From the NCBI RefSeq assembly GCF_001612845.1, contig NZ_BDBF01000006.1, positions 62,001-126,000 of the forward strand: a stretch of 64,000 bases of DNA, written 5' to 3'. The notes below the pieces were generated by a model that saw only the letters and a program-made list of their open reading frames with translations, was not told where the DNA came from and searched no databases. Position 1 is the stretch's first letter, and each line of letters starts with the position of its first letter. Below are positions 19,808 to 28,614 of this stretch, piece by piece. The position numbers and the translations under genes are program-made. The DNA is from Nocardia elegans NBRC 108235. Its GTDB lineage: Bacteria; Actinomycetota; Actinomycetes; Mycobacteriales; Mycobacteriaceae.

Positions 19808-22078
19808 ATGACCGACAACCTCGGCGCGACCGCACCCGACCCCGGTGCCGACCGCGCCACCGCAACGCAGACCGCGCTGACGTCGCTCGTCGCCCGCTTC
19901 GCCCAGCAATGGCAAACCTCCGGCGAACCCCCCGATCTGTCGGCCCACCTGCCCGCCGAACCCGCGCTGCGCCGCTCCGCACTCATCGAACTCATCAAGG
20001 TCGACCTGCACGAACGCTGGCAACGCGACACCGACGCACCGCGACTGGCCGACTACCGCGAACAATTCCCCGAACTCGCCGCCGCGCCCCTGCCCCCCGA
20101 CCTGGTCTACGAAGAGATCAACGCCCGCAGCCGCCGCGACCACCACGCCGTCGACCTCGGCGAATACGAACAGGACTACCCCATCCAGATGGCCCGCATC
20201 ACCGAAGGATTCGAGGACCTACCCCCCTCGGCACCCGGACTGCGCACCACCATGCTCGCCGACCCCACCGCCCTCGACGCACTCGACACCATCAACCCCG
20301 GCGCCACCGTCGACGACTTCGACCTGCTGCTCCCCCTCGGCCAAGGCGCGTTCGCCCGCGTCTTCCTCGCCCGCCAACGCTCCATGGGACGCCTCGTCGC
20401 CGTCAAGATCTCCCACGACCGCGGCAGCGAACCACAAACCCTCGCCCAACTCGACCACGACCACATCGTGCGCGTCTTCGACCAGCGCCAGATCACCGAC
20501 CAGCGCCTCAAACTCATGTACATGCAGTACGTGCCCGGCGGCACCCTGCTCGGCGTCCTGCGCATGCTGCGCCGCACCCCACTCGCCCAGCGCGACGGCA
20601 CCCTCCTGCTCGAAGCCATCGACGCCGCCACCACCACCGGCGGCGTCCTCGAACCCCAGCCCTCGCCCACCCGATCCGAACTCGCCCGGCTCAGCTGGCC
20701 CGAAACCGTCGCCTGGCTCGGCAGCCGCCTCGCCGCCGCCCTCGACTACGCCAACCACCGCGGCATCCTGCACCGCGACCTCAAACCCGCCAACGTGCTC
20801 CTCACCGCCGACGGCCAACCCAAACTCGCCGACTTCAACATCAGCTTCAGCCGCCACCTGCCCGGCGCCAACCCCGTCGCCTACTTCGGCGGCTCCCTGC
20901 CCTACATGGCCCCCGAACAACTCGAGGCCTGCCACCCCAACCTCGACACCACCGCCGCCGACCTGGACACCCGCGCCGACCTCTACGCCCTCGCCGTCGT
21001 GCTGTGGGAACTGCTCACCGGCCGCCTCCCCTTCGACGACGGCCACGACGCCGGCGAAACCGAAGAATCCCTGCAAGCCATGATCGACCGGCGCCGCACA
21101 CCCATCGCCGACCACTTCGAAGCCGACCTCCCACCCGACACCCCCGCCCTGCTGCGCCACGCCCTGCTCACCTGCCTCGCACCCGACCCCGCGGACCGCT
21201 ACGCCACCGGCGCCGACCTCGCCCAGCAACTCGACCTCAGCCAGGACCGCGCCGCCCGCGACCTCGTCGACCCGCCCACCCACAGCCTGCGCGCCCGCCT
21301 GCGCATGCGCCCCATGCCCGTCGTCACCCTCTCCAGCCTGCTCGGCCACCTGCTCGCCGGGCTCTACCTCGGCTCCCACAACCTGCGACTCATCCGCGAC
21401 GCCCTCGGCGCCGACGCCGCCCACCAGATGGTGCGCCTGGGCATCGTCATGATCGCCATCGCCTACCCGATCGCCATCGCCGCCCTCATGTACTGGTGCC
21501 GCTCGGTGTTCGTGGTACCCAACGGATTACGCCGCGGCAGACAATTCGACGCCGCCACCCTCGCCCGCGCCCGCGCCGACACCCTCGCCTGCGGCGACCG
21601 CATCGCCGTGGCCACCTTCGCGGGATGGCTTGCCGCACTGGGCGTCTTCCTCGTCAAACTGCACACCCTCGGCGGCGTACCCGCCGGTATCACCACCAGC
21701 CTCATCGCCTGCAACCTCGTCGCCGCCTGCGTCGCCGTCGTCTACACCTACTTCCCCGTCACCTACTTCGTCCTGCGCTGGTACTACCCGGGCCTGGTCG
21801 CCGCCGGCGGCACCACCCCCGCCGACGCCGCCATGCTGCGCCGCATGGTGCACCGCAGCCGCATCTACCTCGGCGTCGCCGCCTGCGTCCCACTCATCGG
21901 CGTCCCCGCCGGCCTCGTATTCCTCACCCCCGACCAACAGCAGACCGTCATCGGCCCCATCGTCGGGCTCTGTGTCGGAGGGCTTTTCGCCTTCCTCATC
22001 ACCCTGCGCACCTTCTACCTACTCGAATCCGACCTCAACGCCCTCGACCGCATCCTCGACCCCCACCCCCACTCCTGA
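19808..22078 (+). CDS. Membrane Ser/Thr protein kinase with atypical N-terminus and DFN motif
   Basis: 756 residues in three parts. Residues 20-165 form a helical region (LVARFAQQWQTSGEPPDLSAHL, in part, then VDLHERWQRDTDAPRLADYREQFPEL). It resembles the region in front of many planctomycete kinases. Residues 170-455 are a Hanks-type kinase: glycine loop LGQGAF 177-182, Lys200 in VAVK, HRDLKPAN at 322-329, APE at 368-370. The DFG triplet is DFN (342-344). The segment between Lys200 and helix C is short. Residues about 490-740 hold five or six membrane helices with no extracellular sensor domain. It probably phosphorylates cytoplasmic targets in response to a membrane cue. The YdjM-like membrane gene follows after 42 bases. 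Confidence 0.88.
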   Translation: MTDNLGATAPDPGADRATATQTALTSLVARFAQQWQTSGEPPDLSAHLPAEPALRRSALIELIKVDLHERWQRDTDAPRLADYREQFPELAAAPLPPDLVYEEINARSRRDHHAVDLGEYEQDYPIQMARITEGFEDLPPSAPGLRTTMLADPTALDALDTINPGATVDDFDLLLPLGQGAFARVFLARQRSMGRLVAVKISHDRGSEPQTLAQLDHDHIVRVFDQRQITDQRLKLMYMQYVPGGTLLGVLRMLRRTPLAQRDGTLLLEAIDAATTTGGVLEPQPSPTRSELARLSWPETVAWLGSRLAAALDYANHRGILHRDLKPANVLLTADGQPKLADFNISFSRHLPGANPVAYFGGSLPYMAPEQLEACHPNLDTTAADLDTRADLYALAVVLWELLTGRLPFDDGHDAGETEESLQAMIDRRRTPIADHFEADLPPDTPALLRHALLTCLAPDPADRYATGADLAQQLDLSQDRAARDLVDPPTHSLRARLRMRPMPVVTLSSLLGHLLAGLYLGSHNLRLIRDALGADAAHQMVRLGIVMIAIAYPIAIAALMYWCRSVFVVPNGLRRGRQFDAATLARARADTLACGDRIAVATFAGWLAALGVFLVKLHTLGGVPAGITTSLIACNLVAACVAVVYTYFPVTYFVLRWYYPGLVAAGGTTPADAAMLRRMVHRSRIYLGVAACVPLIGVPAGLVFLTPDQQQTVIGPIVGLCVGGLFAFLITLRTFYLLESDLNALDRILDPHPHS

Positions 22079-22120
22079 CCGGCTGCGGCCACCCGACCAA
22101 GATCGTCTAATCTCGAGGCG

Positions 22121-22831
22121 GTGCTAGGACATTCACATGCGACCAGTGGTGCGCTCGCGTGGGCGGGAGCCGCTGCCGCGCTACCACTTTCGATTCTCAC
22201 CTTCCCCGCCGCGCAGATCGGCCACCTCGGCACGGTCGACCTGCTCATGGGAACGTTCCTCACCGCCGGCGCCGCCCTGCTGCCCGACGCCGACCACCCC
22301 AGCGGAACCATCTCGCATGCGCTCGGACCGATCACGCACACCGCCTGCAAGATCATCTCCACCGTCTCCGGCGGGCACCGCCACGCCACCCACTCCCTGG
22401 CCTTCGTCGCAGCCGTCACCTACGGCACCTGGGCCGGCGAACACTGGGTCGGCCGCTGGTTCACCCTCGGCCTGGTCTTCTTCCTGCTCGCCCTCGCCGT
22501 GCGCGCCCTCAACCTGTGCCCGCCGGGCGAAGGACTGCGCTCCTACACCACCATCGCCGTCCTCGCCGTCGCCGGCACCTTCGCCATGGACCAGTGGATC
22601 TCCGACAAACCTTCCTGGCTGCCCTTCTCCGTCGGCCTCGGCGCCCTCGCCCACCTCATCGGCGACTGCCTCACCGACCGCGGCTGCAGGCTGTTCTGGC
22701 CACTCGACATCCGCACCCGCATCCCGATCATCGACCGCACCGGCAACAAGGTCGAAACCTGGGTGATCTCACCACTGTTCGTGCTCGGCACCCTCGCCGC
22801 GCTCTGGTACGTCATCACCCACCAGCCCTAA
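22121..22831 (+). CDS. YdjM-like (LexA-binding/metal-dependent hydrolase family) membrane protein
   Basis: 236 residues with about five or six hydrophobic segments. The family signature starts the protein: LGHSHATSGALAWAG, followed by the conserved LLPDADHPSGT and GGHRHATHSL, and later ALAHLIGDCLTDRGCRLFWPL. These His/Asp residues in membrane segments would bind a metal. The family is annotated as membrane-bound metal-dependent hydrolase, but the substrate is unknown. It lies 42 bases after the kinase gene and may be co-transcribed. Its 3' end overlaps the convergent XRE gene by 63 bases. Confidence 0.85.
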   Translation: MLGHSHATSGALAWAGAAAALPLSILTFPAAQIGHLGTVDLLMGTFLTAGAALLPDADHPSGTISHALGPITHTACKIISTVSGGHRHATHSLAFVAAVTYGTWAGEHWVGRWFTLGLVFFLLALAVRALNLCPPGEGLRSYTTIAVLAVAGTFAMDQWISDKPSWLPFSVGLGALAHLIGDCLTDRGCRLFWPLDIRTRIPIIDRTGNKVETWVISPLFVLGTLAALWYVITHQP

Positions 22832-23641
22832 CAGCGTCACCGCGTCGCGGTCCGGGCTGCCCGGCTCGGCCTGGAACGCGACGAACCGCTGCCCGTCGGC
22901 CGCGGTCAGAATCTCCGAGGTCAACTCCATCCGGCCCACCGCCGGATGCCGGAACATCCGCCGCGTACCGCGCTTGGCCCGCACATCGTAATGCGCCCAC
23001 AACGCCTCGAAATCCGCGGTCGCCGCGCACAATTCGGCCGTCAGCGCCGCCAGCTCCACCGGATGCGATCCCGCGCCCTGCACCACCCGCAGATGCGCCA
23101 CACAATCGCGCGCCATCCCCGTCCAATCCTCGAACACCGTCCGCGCCGCCGAATGCGTGAACACGTACCGAATCAGATTGCGGCGCCTCGGCTCCCACTG
23201 CTCGATACCCCACAGCAACCGCAACCCCTCCGGATTCGCCGCCAGCAGGTTGCTCACCTGATCCAGGACGAAAGCCGGTGTGGGACGCACCGATTCGAGC
23301 AGCAACACCATGCCCCGCCCAGCCACCTCCACCGGCGCCGGAGCGGCGGCCGAGCCCACACCCGCCAGCCGCGCCACCCGGTACAGATGAGCCGCCTCGT
23401 CGGCATTCAGCAGCAATGCCGAGGCCAGCGCCGCCAGCACCTCCGGGCTCGGATTGCGGTCGCGGCCCTGTTCCAGCCGGATGTAATAGTCCACGCTCAG
23501 CCCCGCCAGCGCAGCGACCTCCTCGCGGCGCAGGCCCGCCGTCTGCCGCCGCCGCGTCCCCGGCGGCAGACCCACCTCCGACGGCTGCACCCGCGCGCGG
23601 CGCGCACGCAGGAACTCTCCCAGGGCACGACGATCACTCAC
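22769..23641 (-). CDS. XRE-family regulator with MmyB-like ligand-binding domain
   Basis: 290 residues. The N-terminal XRE helix-turn-helix (residues 5-80) reads LGEFLRARRARVQPSEVGLP, then LRREEVAALAGLSVDYYIRLEQGR. The C-terminal MmyB-like domain contains PAFVLDQVSNLLAANPEGLRLL and a conserved RNLIRYVFTHSAA. Such regulators usually control an adjacent dehydrogenase of the SDR family, and a divergent SDR begins 101 bases away. The start is GTG. The last 63 bases overlap the YdjM-like gene. Confidence 0.92.
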   Translation of the reverse strand: MSDRRALGEFLRARRARVQPSEVGLPPGTRRRQTAGLRREEVAALAGLSVDYYIRLEQGRDRNPSPEVLAALASALLLNADEAAHLYRVARLAGVGSAAAPAPVEVAGRGMVLLLESVRPTPAFVLDQVSNLLAANPEGLRLLWGIEQWEPRRRNLIRYVFTHSAARTVFEDWTGMARDCVAHLRVVQGAGSHPVELAALTAELCAATADFEALWAHYDVRAKRGTRRMFRHPAVGRMELTSEILTAADGQRFVAFQAEPGSPDRDAVTLLGLVGDDVPERGEGAEHEQW

Positions 23642-23742
23642 TCATCCAGTGTGCCCGCTTCCCAGCCACGCCGGGGTAGCCCCGCCAGGACCAGGCCACA
23701 GCCGGTCTCCCCGCCGCGCTCGCCACGCCGCACGGTGGATGC

Positions 23743-24462
23743 ATGACCGACACCCCCCACACCCTCGTCATCGGCGGCAGCTCCGGTATGGGACTCGCCC
23801 TAGCCCAACGACTACTGGCAGCCGGACATCGAATCACCATCGCCGCCCGCGACACCGACCGCCTCACCGCTGCGACCGCACACCTCGGATATCCCGATCA
23901 GGTCCGCTCACAGCGCGTCGACATCGCCGAAGAAGCCTCCATCGCAGCACTTTTCGACACCATCGGTACGGTCGATCACGTCGTCGTCACCGCCGCCGAC
24001 ATGCGCCACGGATACGGCCCGCTCACCGAGCTGCCCGCACGCGACGCGCGAACCGTCCTCGACATCAAAGTGCTCGGGCCGTGGCTGGCCGCCAAATACG
24101 CGGCAGACCGGGTCCGTAACTCCATCACCGTCACCTCCGGAATCGCGGCCTACCGACCGGCACCCGGCGGCTCGGTCGTCGCCACCGCCAATGCCGCTCT
24201 GGAGGGCCTGGTCCGAGCGCTGGCCCTGGAATTGGCGCCGATCCGAGTCAACGCCGTCTCCCCCGGCTGGGTCGACACCCCTATCTGGGACGACTTCGCC
24301 GGCCCCGACAAACACGCCCGCCTCGCCGCGATGGCCGCCCGACTGCCCGCCGGCCGCGTCGGCCGTCCCGCCGATATCGCGGCCGCGTTCCATGCCGTCC
24401 TCGACAACGACTTCATGACCGGCGAAGTCCTGCACGTCGAAGGCGGACACCGGCTGGTCTGA
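23743..24462 (+). CDS. SDR-family protein lacking the catalytic Tyr and Lys
   Basis: A 239-residue short-chain dehydrogenase/reductase fold. The NAD(P)-binding GGSSGMGLALAQRLLAAGH is intact and the active-site Ser region (ITVTSGIAAYRP) is present. Where the family has YxxxK this protein has VATAN (GGSVVATANAALEGL), so the catalytic Tyr is Val and the Lys is Asn. The downstream AIRVNAVSPGWVDTP-type segment is normal. It may therefore be a non-canonical reductase or a binding protein rather than a standard dehydrogenase. It is divergent from the MmyB-type regulator. Confidence 0.85.
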   Translation: MTDTPHTLVIGGSSGMGLALAQRLLAAGHRITIAARDTDRLTAATAHLGYPDQVRSQRVDIAEEASIAALFDTIGTVDHVVVTAADMRHGYGPLTELPARDARTVLDIKVLGPWLAAKYAADRVRNSITVTSGIAAYRPAPGGSVVATANAALEGLVRALALELAPIRVNAVSPGWVDTPIWDDFAGPDKHARLAAMAARLPAGRVGRPADIAAAFHAVLDNDFMTGEVLHVEGGHRLV

Positions 24463-24561
24463 CGAACCACCCCGCACATGGCGGCGCCCCGCACCACCGG
24501 CCATCGGCACCGCTACCGCGGTGCTGAACGGACGGGATATGCGGGGCGCGCGCCCTGCCGA

Positions 24562-25053
24562 TCAGGCCAGCTGAGCCGAGACGATCGTGATCGGCTCGAC
24601 CGGCACATCCTGATGCCCGGCCTTGGAGCCCGTGCGGACACCCTCGATCGAATCCACGACGGCGTTACCGTCGACGACCCGCCCGAAGACCGCGTAGCCC
24701 CAGCCGTCCTGACCCGGGTAGTTCAGGAAGTCGTTGTCGGCGGTGTTGATGAAGAACTGGGCACTGGCCGAATGCGGATCCGCCGTACGCGCCATCGCGA
24801 CGGTGTACTTGTCGTTGCGCAGCCCGTTCTTGGCCTCGTTCTGCACCCGGTTGGGCGCCGGCTTCTGCTGCATATCGGCGGTCAGGCCGCCGCCCTGCAC
24901 CATGAAACCCGGAATCACACGGTGGAAGATCGTCCCGTCGTAGTGGCCGGACTTGACGTAGTCCACGAAGTTCGCGACCGTTTGCGGCGCCTTCGTCTCG
25001 TCCAATTCGAGGGTGATGTCCCCGGCTGATGTGTTGAGCAACACTGTGGTCAT
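24562..25053 (-). CDS. ppiB: Cyclophilin-type peptidyl-prolyl cis-trans isomerase
   Basis: A 163-residue single-domain cyclophilin. The active-site Arg region is [16 protein letters not shown], followed by [20 protein letters not shown] and [12 protein letters not shown]. It catalyses proline isomerisation during protein folding. There is no signal peptide, so it is cytoplasmic. The ATG at 25053 begins at the conserved [16 protein letters not shown]. One of two similar DNA elements (25194-25231) lies about 140 bases upstream. Confidence 0.93.
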   Translation of the reverse strand: MTTVLLNTSAGDITLELDETKAPQTVANFVDYVKSGHYDGTIFHRVIPGFMVQGGGLTADMQQKPAPNRVQNEAKNGLRNDKYTVAMARTADPHSASAQFFINTADNDFLNYPGQDGWGYAVFGRVVDGNAVVDSIEGVRTGSKAGHQDVPVEPITIVSAQLA

Positions 25054-25193
25054 CCGGTCATCGTATGGCAGCCGCCTGCACCCGGCGGACAACCCCTCAT
25101 CTCGGGCGTACGGAGAGACCTTCTTCGTCGTGTGCAGTCTTTTGTTTCTGCTGCGTGAGCTGGCAGTCTGCGGCGCGCGCTCTTCGAGAGAAT

Positions 25194-25231
25194 ACATGTT
25201 TAGATGCGCATATCTCCATCACATATTGTTT
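25194..25231. repeat. Copy A of a two-copy direct repeat, possible regulator site
   Basis: Shares ACATG-N2-TAGATGCGCATA-N3-CCAT with a second copy at 25773-25810 in the same orientation. It has the palindromic core ATGCGCAT. It lies upstream of ppiB and downstream of the VOC gene, in AT-richer DNA than its surroundings. An ArsR/SmtB-like site is one possibility. Confidence 0.55.
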
Positions 25232-25304
25232 TGTGGTGCCGCAACGCCGGCCGCCATCTCCTCGAGCGCCGGCGCATTCGACCGCGAGGACGGCCGAAAC
25301 GGAT

Positions 25305-25691
25305 TCAGGCCTCGTACAACTCCAGCGGCAAGTCGTCCGGGTCGAAGAAGAAACCGAAACGGCGACCGGTGAATTCGTCGACACGGACCTCCTCCACGGC
25401 CACTCCCCTCCCCCGCAGCTCCGCCAGGCCCGCGGCGACGTCTTCGACGACGAAGGCGAGATGGCGCAACCCGCACGCCTCGGGCCGCGACGGCCGCGTC
25501 GGCGGATCCGGGAACGAGAAGAGCTCCAGTTGGGCGCCGTCCGGCAGTGCGAGATCGAGCTTCCACGAACGCCGTTCGACCCGGTAGTGCTCCGCCACCA
25601 CCCGCAGCCCGAGCACCTCGGTATAGAACGTTTTCGATCGCTGATAGTCCGACACGATGATCGCCGCGTGGTGAATCCTCCGCAACTCCAT
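25305..25691 (-). CDS. VOC-family protein (glyoxalase/GloA2-like)
   Basis: A 128-residue vicinal-oxygen-chelate protein of the single-module-pair type. Its first strand is RRIHHAAIIVSDYQRSKTFYTEVLGL. A mid strand is AQLELFSFPDPP, and then GLRHLAFVVEDVAAGLAEL and FFFDPDDLPLELYE follow. His (HHAAI), Glu (QLELF), His (LRHLAF) and Glu (LELYE) give the usual four metal ligands. It is probably a glyoxalase-like lyase or dioxygenase, substrate unknown. The second copy of the shared DNA element lies about 83 bases upstream. Confidence 0.9.
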   Translation of the reverse strand: MELRRIHHAAIIVSDYQRSKTFYTEVLGLRVVAEHYRVERRSWKLDLALPDGAQLELFSFPDPPTRPSRPEACGLRHLAFVVEDVAAGLAELRGRGVAVEEVRVDEFTGRRFGFFFDPDDLPLELYEA

Positions 25692-25772
25692 CGCCTGACC
25701 GTAGCCAGTTCTCGAGGCTGCGGTTGTAGACGGTCAGCAGCGTGTGTCGACGACATACGACATGCCGACTTC

Positions 25773-25810
25773 ACATGCCTAGATGCGCATACATCCATAG
25801 CAGTATGTTT
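25773..25810. repeat. Copy B of the two-copy direct repeat, possible regulator site
   Basis: Matches copy A over the ACATG, TAGATGCGCATA and CCAT blocks, with partial identity at the TATGTTT end. It lies upstream of the VOC gene. The two copies precede two genes transcribed in the same direction, which suggests shared control. Confidence 0.55.
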
Positions 25811-25867
25811 ATTGCCGCCGGCCCCGGTTCACCGGCCGCCTCGGAAGAGGCTGCCGCGCACAGGCTT

Positions 25868-26737
25868 TCACAGTGCGGACAGTGCCTCTTCCGCGGCCGC
25901 GATGGCTTGTCCTCGGTATCCCCCGCCGAACAGCACGACATGCACCAGTAACGGATACAGCTGATGCAGTGCCACACGCTGCTCCACGCCGGGGGCGGGA
26001 GGGAAGCGCTCTCGATAGGCCCCCAGAATGTGGTCGAGACAGGGCGCGCCGAACAGCCGCAACATGGCCAGGTCCGTCTCGCGATGACCGCCGTGGGCGG
26101 CCGGGTCGACGAGCCGCACACCGCGCTCGGTCCACACCACATTGCCCGCCCACAGATCGCCGTGAATGCGGCACGGCGGCTCCGCTGGGCCGGCCAGATC
26201 GCCGATCCCGTCGATCACCCGCTCGACGAGCCGAGTTCCGTCGCGTCCCAGAACGGATGCGGCGGCGGACAACAGCGGTTGCAGTCGATACCGGGCATAC
26301 CAGGGCCCCCACTCCCCCGCGACCATCGCGTTGTCTTGCGGGACCGTGGCGATACAGCCCGCCCATGGCGCGCCGTACCGGTCGACGGTGTGCGCGTGCA
26401 GTTCGGCAAGCGCCGCACCGAATCGCTCTGCGGCAGCACGGCTGGGCGTCACCGAACTCAACCACGGCAATACCAGAGTGCGCTCGTCGGCGGCCAATAC
26501 CTGCGGGATCAGGTCCGCGGCGTCGGCCTCGCGCAACCAGCGCAGGCCCGCGGCCTCGGCGGTCAAGGCATGGTCCGCGGTCGACCCTGGTTCGCCCACA
26601 GCACTTTTCACGAAGGCATCGCGGCCGTCGGCGAGCTGCACGCGATACAAGGTCCAGGCATGCCCGCGTCCGGCGGTGCGCTCGGACACCACCGGTACGC
26701 CCAGCAAGGACTCCAGATGTGTCGACAGCTCGCTCAT
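25868..26737 (-). CDS. Fructosamine kinase / aminoglycoside phosphotransferase-fold kinase
   Basis: 289 residues of the fructosamine-kinase branch of the APH fold. Strands include GHAWTLYRVQLADGRDAFVKS, with the nucleotide-binding Lys. The catalytic loop is RIHGDLWAGNVVW (HGDxxxxN) and the metal-binding Asp is in VRLVDPAAHGGHRETDLAM. Family members phosphorylate ketosamines on glycated proteins or small molecules, allowing deglycation. The ATG overlaps the tetR stop by 4 bases (ATGA), so it is co-translated with the regulator. Confidence 0.9.
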   Translation of the reverse strand: MSELSTHLESLLGVPVVSERTAGRGHAWTLYRVQLADGRDAFVKSAVGEPGSTADHALTAEAAGLRWLREADAADLIPQVLAADERTLVLPWLSSVTPSRAAAERFGAALAELHAHTVDRYGAPWAGCIATVPQDNAMVAGEWGPWYARYRLQPLLSAAASVLGRDGTRLVERVIDGIGDLAGPAEPPCRIHGDLWAGNVVWTERGVRLVDPAAHGGHRETDLAMLRLFGAPCLDHILGAYRERFPPAPGVEQRVALHQLYPLLVHVVLFGGGYRGQAIAAAEEALSAL

Positions 26738-27363
26738 GAGCCGTAGACCGTCTGCCAGATCGCGCGGCCCAGCGCTCGGGCCAACTGTTCGTCGTCCACC
26801 GGATTGCCGGCCGCGAAGGTGAAGTCGATGGCACGCTCGACCATGCAGGTCAGGGCGATGGCGGTGGCTTCGACCTCCAGATCGGCGGAAATCCGTCCCG
26901 CCGCGCGTTCCCGATCCAACCGGCCGCGAACGAGTTCGGTGAAGCGCTGGACCCGCTTCTGCCAGTAGTGGCCCACATCGCGGTCGTAACCCGCCACCTC
27001 GGTGAGCGCGCGCAGGACGCGATGGTGTGCCCGGGTGCCTGCGATCATCAGCCGCATGGCCGTGACGACCCCCGCCTCTCCATCGAGATGGTCTGCGGCC
27101 CACCACAGTTCGGCCGTACGGAACTGATCGTCGGTGGCGAGGTCGGCCATCCGGATCAGCAGCCGGCTCTTGTCGGGGAAATAGCGATAGAAGGTGGAGC
27201 GGGCGATGTCGGCCTCGGCGGCGATCCGGGCCACCGGAAGTTCGGTGTAGGTGACACCGGTATCCAGCAGCCGGTCCACAGCGGAGAGCACCCGCCGCTC
27301 CACCGCATCGCGCCGTTCGTCGCGCTCACGAGACCGCGAGCCGGGGCGGGTCAGCGACGCCAT
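26734..27363 (-). CDS. TetR-family transcriptional regulator
   Basis: A 209-residue TetR regulator. The N-terminal HTH (about residues 20-70) contains ARIAAEADIARSTFYRYFPDKSRLL, followed by a helical ligand-binding domain. A 23-bp imperfect palindrome 34 bases upstream of its ATG is the probable autoregulatory operator. The fructosamine kinase is its coupled downstream gene and so the likely principal target. The ligand is unknown. Confidence 0.92.
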   Translation of the reverse strand: MASLTRPGSRSRERDERRDAVERRVLSAVDRLLDTGVTYTELPVARIAAEADIARSTFYRYFPDKSRLLIRMADLATDDQFRTAELWWAADHLDGEAGVVTAMRLMIAGTRAHHRVLRALTEVAGYDRDVGHYWQKRVQRFTELVRGRLDRERAAGRISADLEVEATAIALTCMVERAIDFTFAAGNPVDDEQLARALGRAIWQTVYGS

Positions 27364-27396
27364 ATCGTGGGTTCGTCGAGGACGGCCATAGGCACA

Positions 27397-27419
27397 TTGT
27401 CGCTCGAGTCACGAGACAA
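27397..27419. promoter_or_regulatory. TetR operator-like palindrome
   Basis: TTGTC-N13-GACAA with further inner symmetry gives 8 of 11 matched pairs around a central base, just before the tetR start. The length and form fit TetR operators. Confidence 0.55.
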
Positions 27420-27699
27420 CGCAGGTGACCACCGGAGGAAATCGCCGGAAGATGGGGGCGTCATCCTGGGAAAAGTCTGTGATAACAGCCACAAACGGCA
27501 GTTCAGCCGAGTTTCGCTCCATTGCCAGCCTCGCAAGAAAGCATCACTCGCACTGAAGGTTTCAGTTGTGCTGCCGACGGCGCTGCGGACGGGGTGAACA
27601 GGAACTGAATGAATGAACTCCAGGCGTTCACTATCCGTTAGCTGGCCTGGTCTGTGATTCCTTCGTCCCTGAACCACTCCGTCTCGAGGTTCCGCAAAA
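27420..27699. other. Leader/promoter region of the secreted protein gene
   Basis: About 280 bases without a gene, part of a 336-base gap. The sequence from about 27470 to 27690 is less GC-rich than the flanks, as expected for a strong promoter and leader. No riboswitch or clear -35/-10 pair could be named. Confidence 0.4.
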
Positions 27700-28407
27700 A
27701 TGATGATGAGGAAATTCGCCGCGACCGCCGCCATGCTGGTCGCCGCCGTCGGCGTCGCGGCCGGTACCGCGAACGCCGACCCCGCCGCCCCCGCGGCGCC
27801 CGAGAGCGTCTACTACAAGGCCAGCGTCGTCGACAACGACAAAGCCGTGATCAAGACCGACGGTGGCTCGATCGTCAACGAGAACGGCATGCTGGAGATC
27901 AAGGCCGCCAACGGCGCCGTGCTCGCCGGCACCCCGCTGAACTTCCGGGTCGACGACTTCGAGTTCCCGATCGCCGCCGACATCTCCGGCAATACCGCCA
28001 CCCTGACCCCGCAGTACGACGTGGCGCACGCGGTCTACAAGCCGGTCGCCCTCCCCTTCGAGGACTCGGCTCCGTGGAAGACCCCCTACGACCGTGAGAC
28101 CGCCGCGTTCAACCGCCTGAAGGACACCATCTCCACCGGTGCCACCATCGGCACGCTGGCCGGTGGTATCGGCGGCGCGGTCATCGGCTGTGTCGCGGGC
28201 GCCGCTATCGGTCTCGCCGCGACCGGTGCGCTGCTCGCCCTGTTCGGCGCCGGCCCGCTGGGCGGCTGTGTCGCCGGTGCTGCCGCCGTCGGCTTCCTGG
28301 GTGTGCTCGCCGGCCAGATCTTCGTGACCGCTCCGGTCGCGATCGGCGCCGCGATCCAGTACTTCGCCACCACCACCGCCCCGTTCAAGCCGGCACCGAG
28401 CAAGTAA
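27700..28407 (+). CDS. Secreted protein with Gly/Ala-rich hydrophobic C-terminal half
   Basis: A 235-residue protein with an N-terminal signal peptide (RKFAATAAMLVAAVGVAAGTANA, cleavage after ANA at about 27). A polar beta-rich middle follows (VYYKASVVDNDKAVIKTDGG, to about residue 120). Then residues 150-215 form two long Gly/Ala/Val-rich hydrophobic stretches with two Cys. The layout resembles exported nocardial and mycobacterial proteins that may insert into the outer mycolate layer. Function is unknown. Three consecutive ATG codons make the exact start ambiguous. A very strong terminator follows, which suggests high expression. Confidence 0.8.
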   Translation: MMMRKFAATAAMLVAAVGVAAGTANADPAAPAAPESVYYKASVVDNDKAVIKTDGGSIVNENGMLEIKAANGAVLAGTPLNFRVDDFEFPIAADISGNTATLTPQYDVAHAVYKPVALPFEDSAPWKTPYDRETAAFNRLKDTISTGATIGTLAGGIGGAVIGCVAGAAIGLAATGALLALFGAGPLGGCVAGAAAVGFLGVLAGQIFVTAPVAIGAAIQYFATTTAPFKPAPSK

Positions 28408-28433
28408 CAAGTTAATCCGCTGCCGGACTATGC

Positions 28434-28471
28434 GACGGTGCCCTCACAGCGTTTGCTGTGAGGGCACCGTC
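28434..28471. terminator. Strong hairpin terminator
   Basis: A perfect 17-bp stem (GACGGTGCCCTCACAGC and complement) with a GTTT loop, 27 bases after the secreted-protein stop. Confidence 0.88.
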
Positions 28472-28614
28472 GTCATTGCCGAGGCGGTGTTTCCATTTAC
28501 ACATCGGTGCAGGCGAGTTGCAGGATAAAGGCAGCCGGACGCGGGTATCCGGCACAGATCGAAGCACCACTTTTTCGGCACCGGATCGATCCCGTCAACG
28601 TGAGGCCAGGTGTA

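Noticed and set aside
19510..22110. 866-codon plus-strand ORF rich in Arg and Pro
   Set aside because: A frame-shifted shadow of the kinase gene. The kinase frame carries all catalytic motifs.
24463..24561. Possible terminator between the SDR and ppiB genes
   Set aside because: The matching GC-rich arms are about 50 bases apart with only a small inner stem, so the structure is not convincing.
25097..25798. Minus-strand 233-codon ORF spanning the VOC gene and both DNA repeats
   Set aside because: The VOC frame has the family residues. This frame only shows the repeat translated twice (VCASRHV, ICASKHV).
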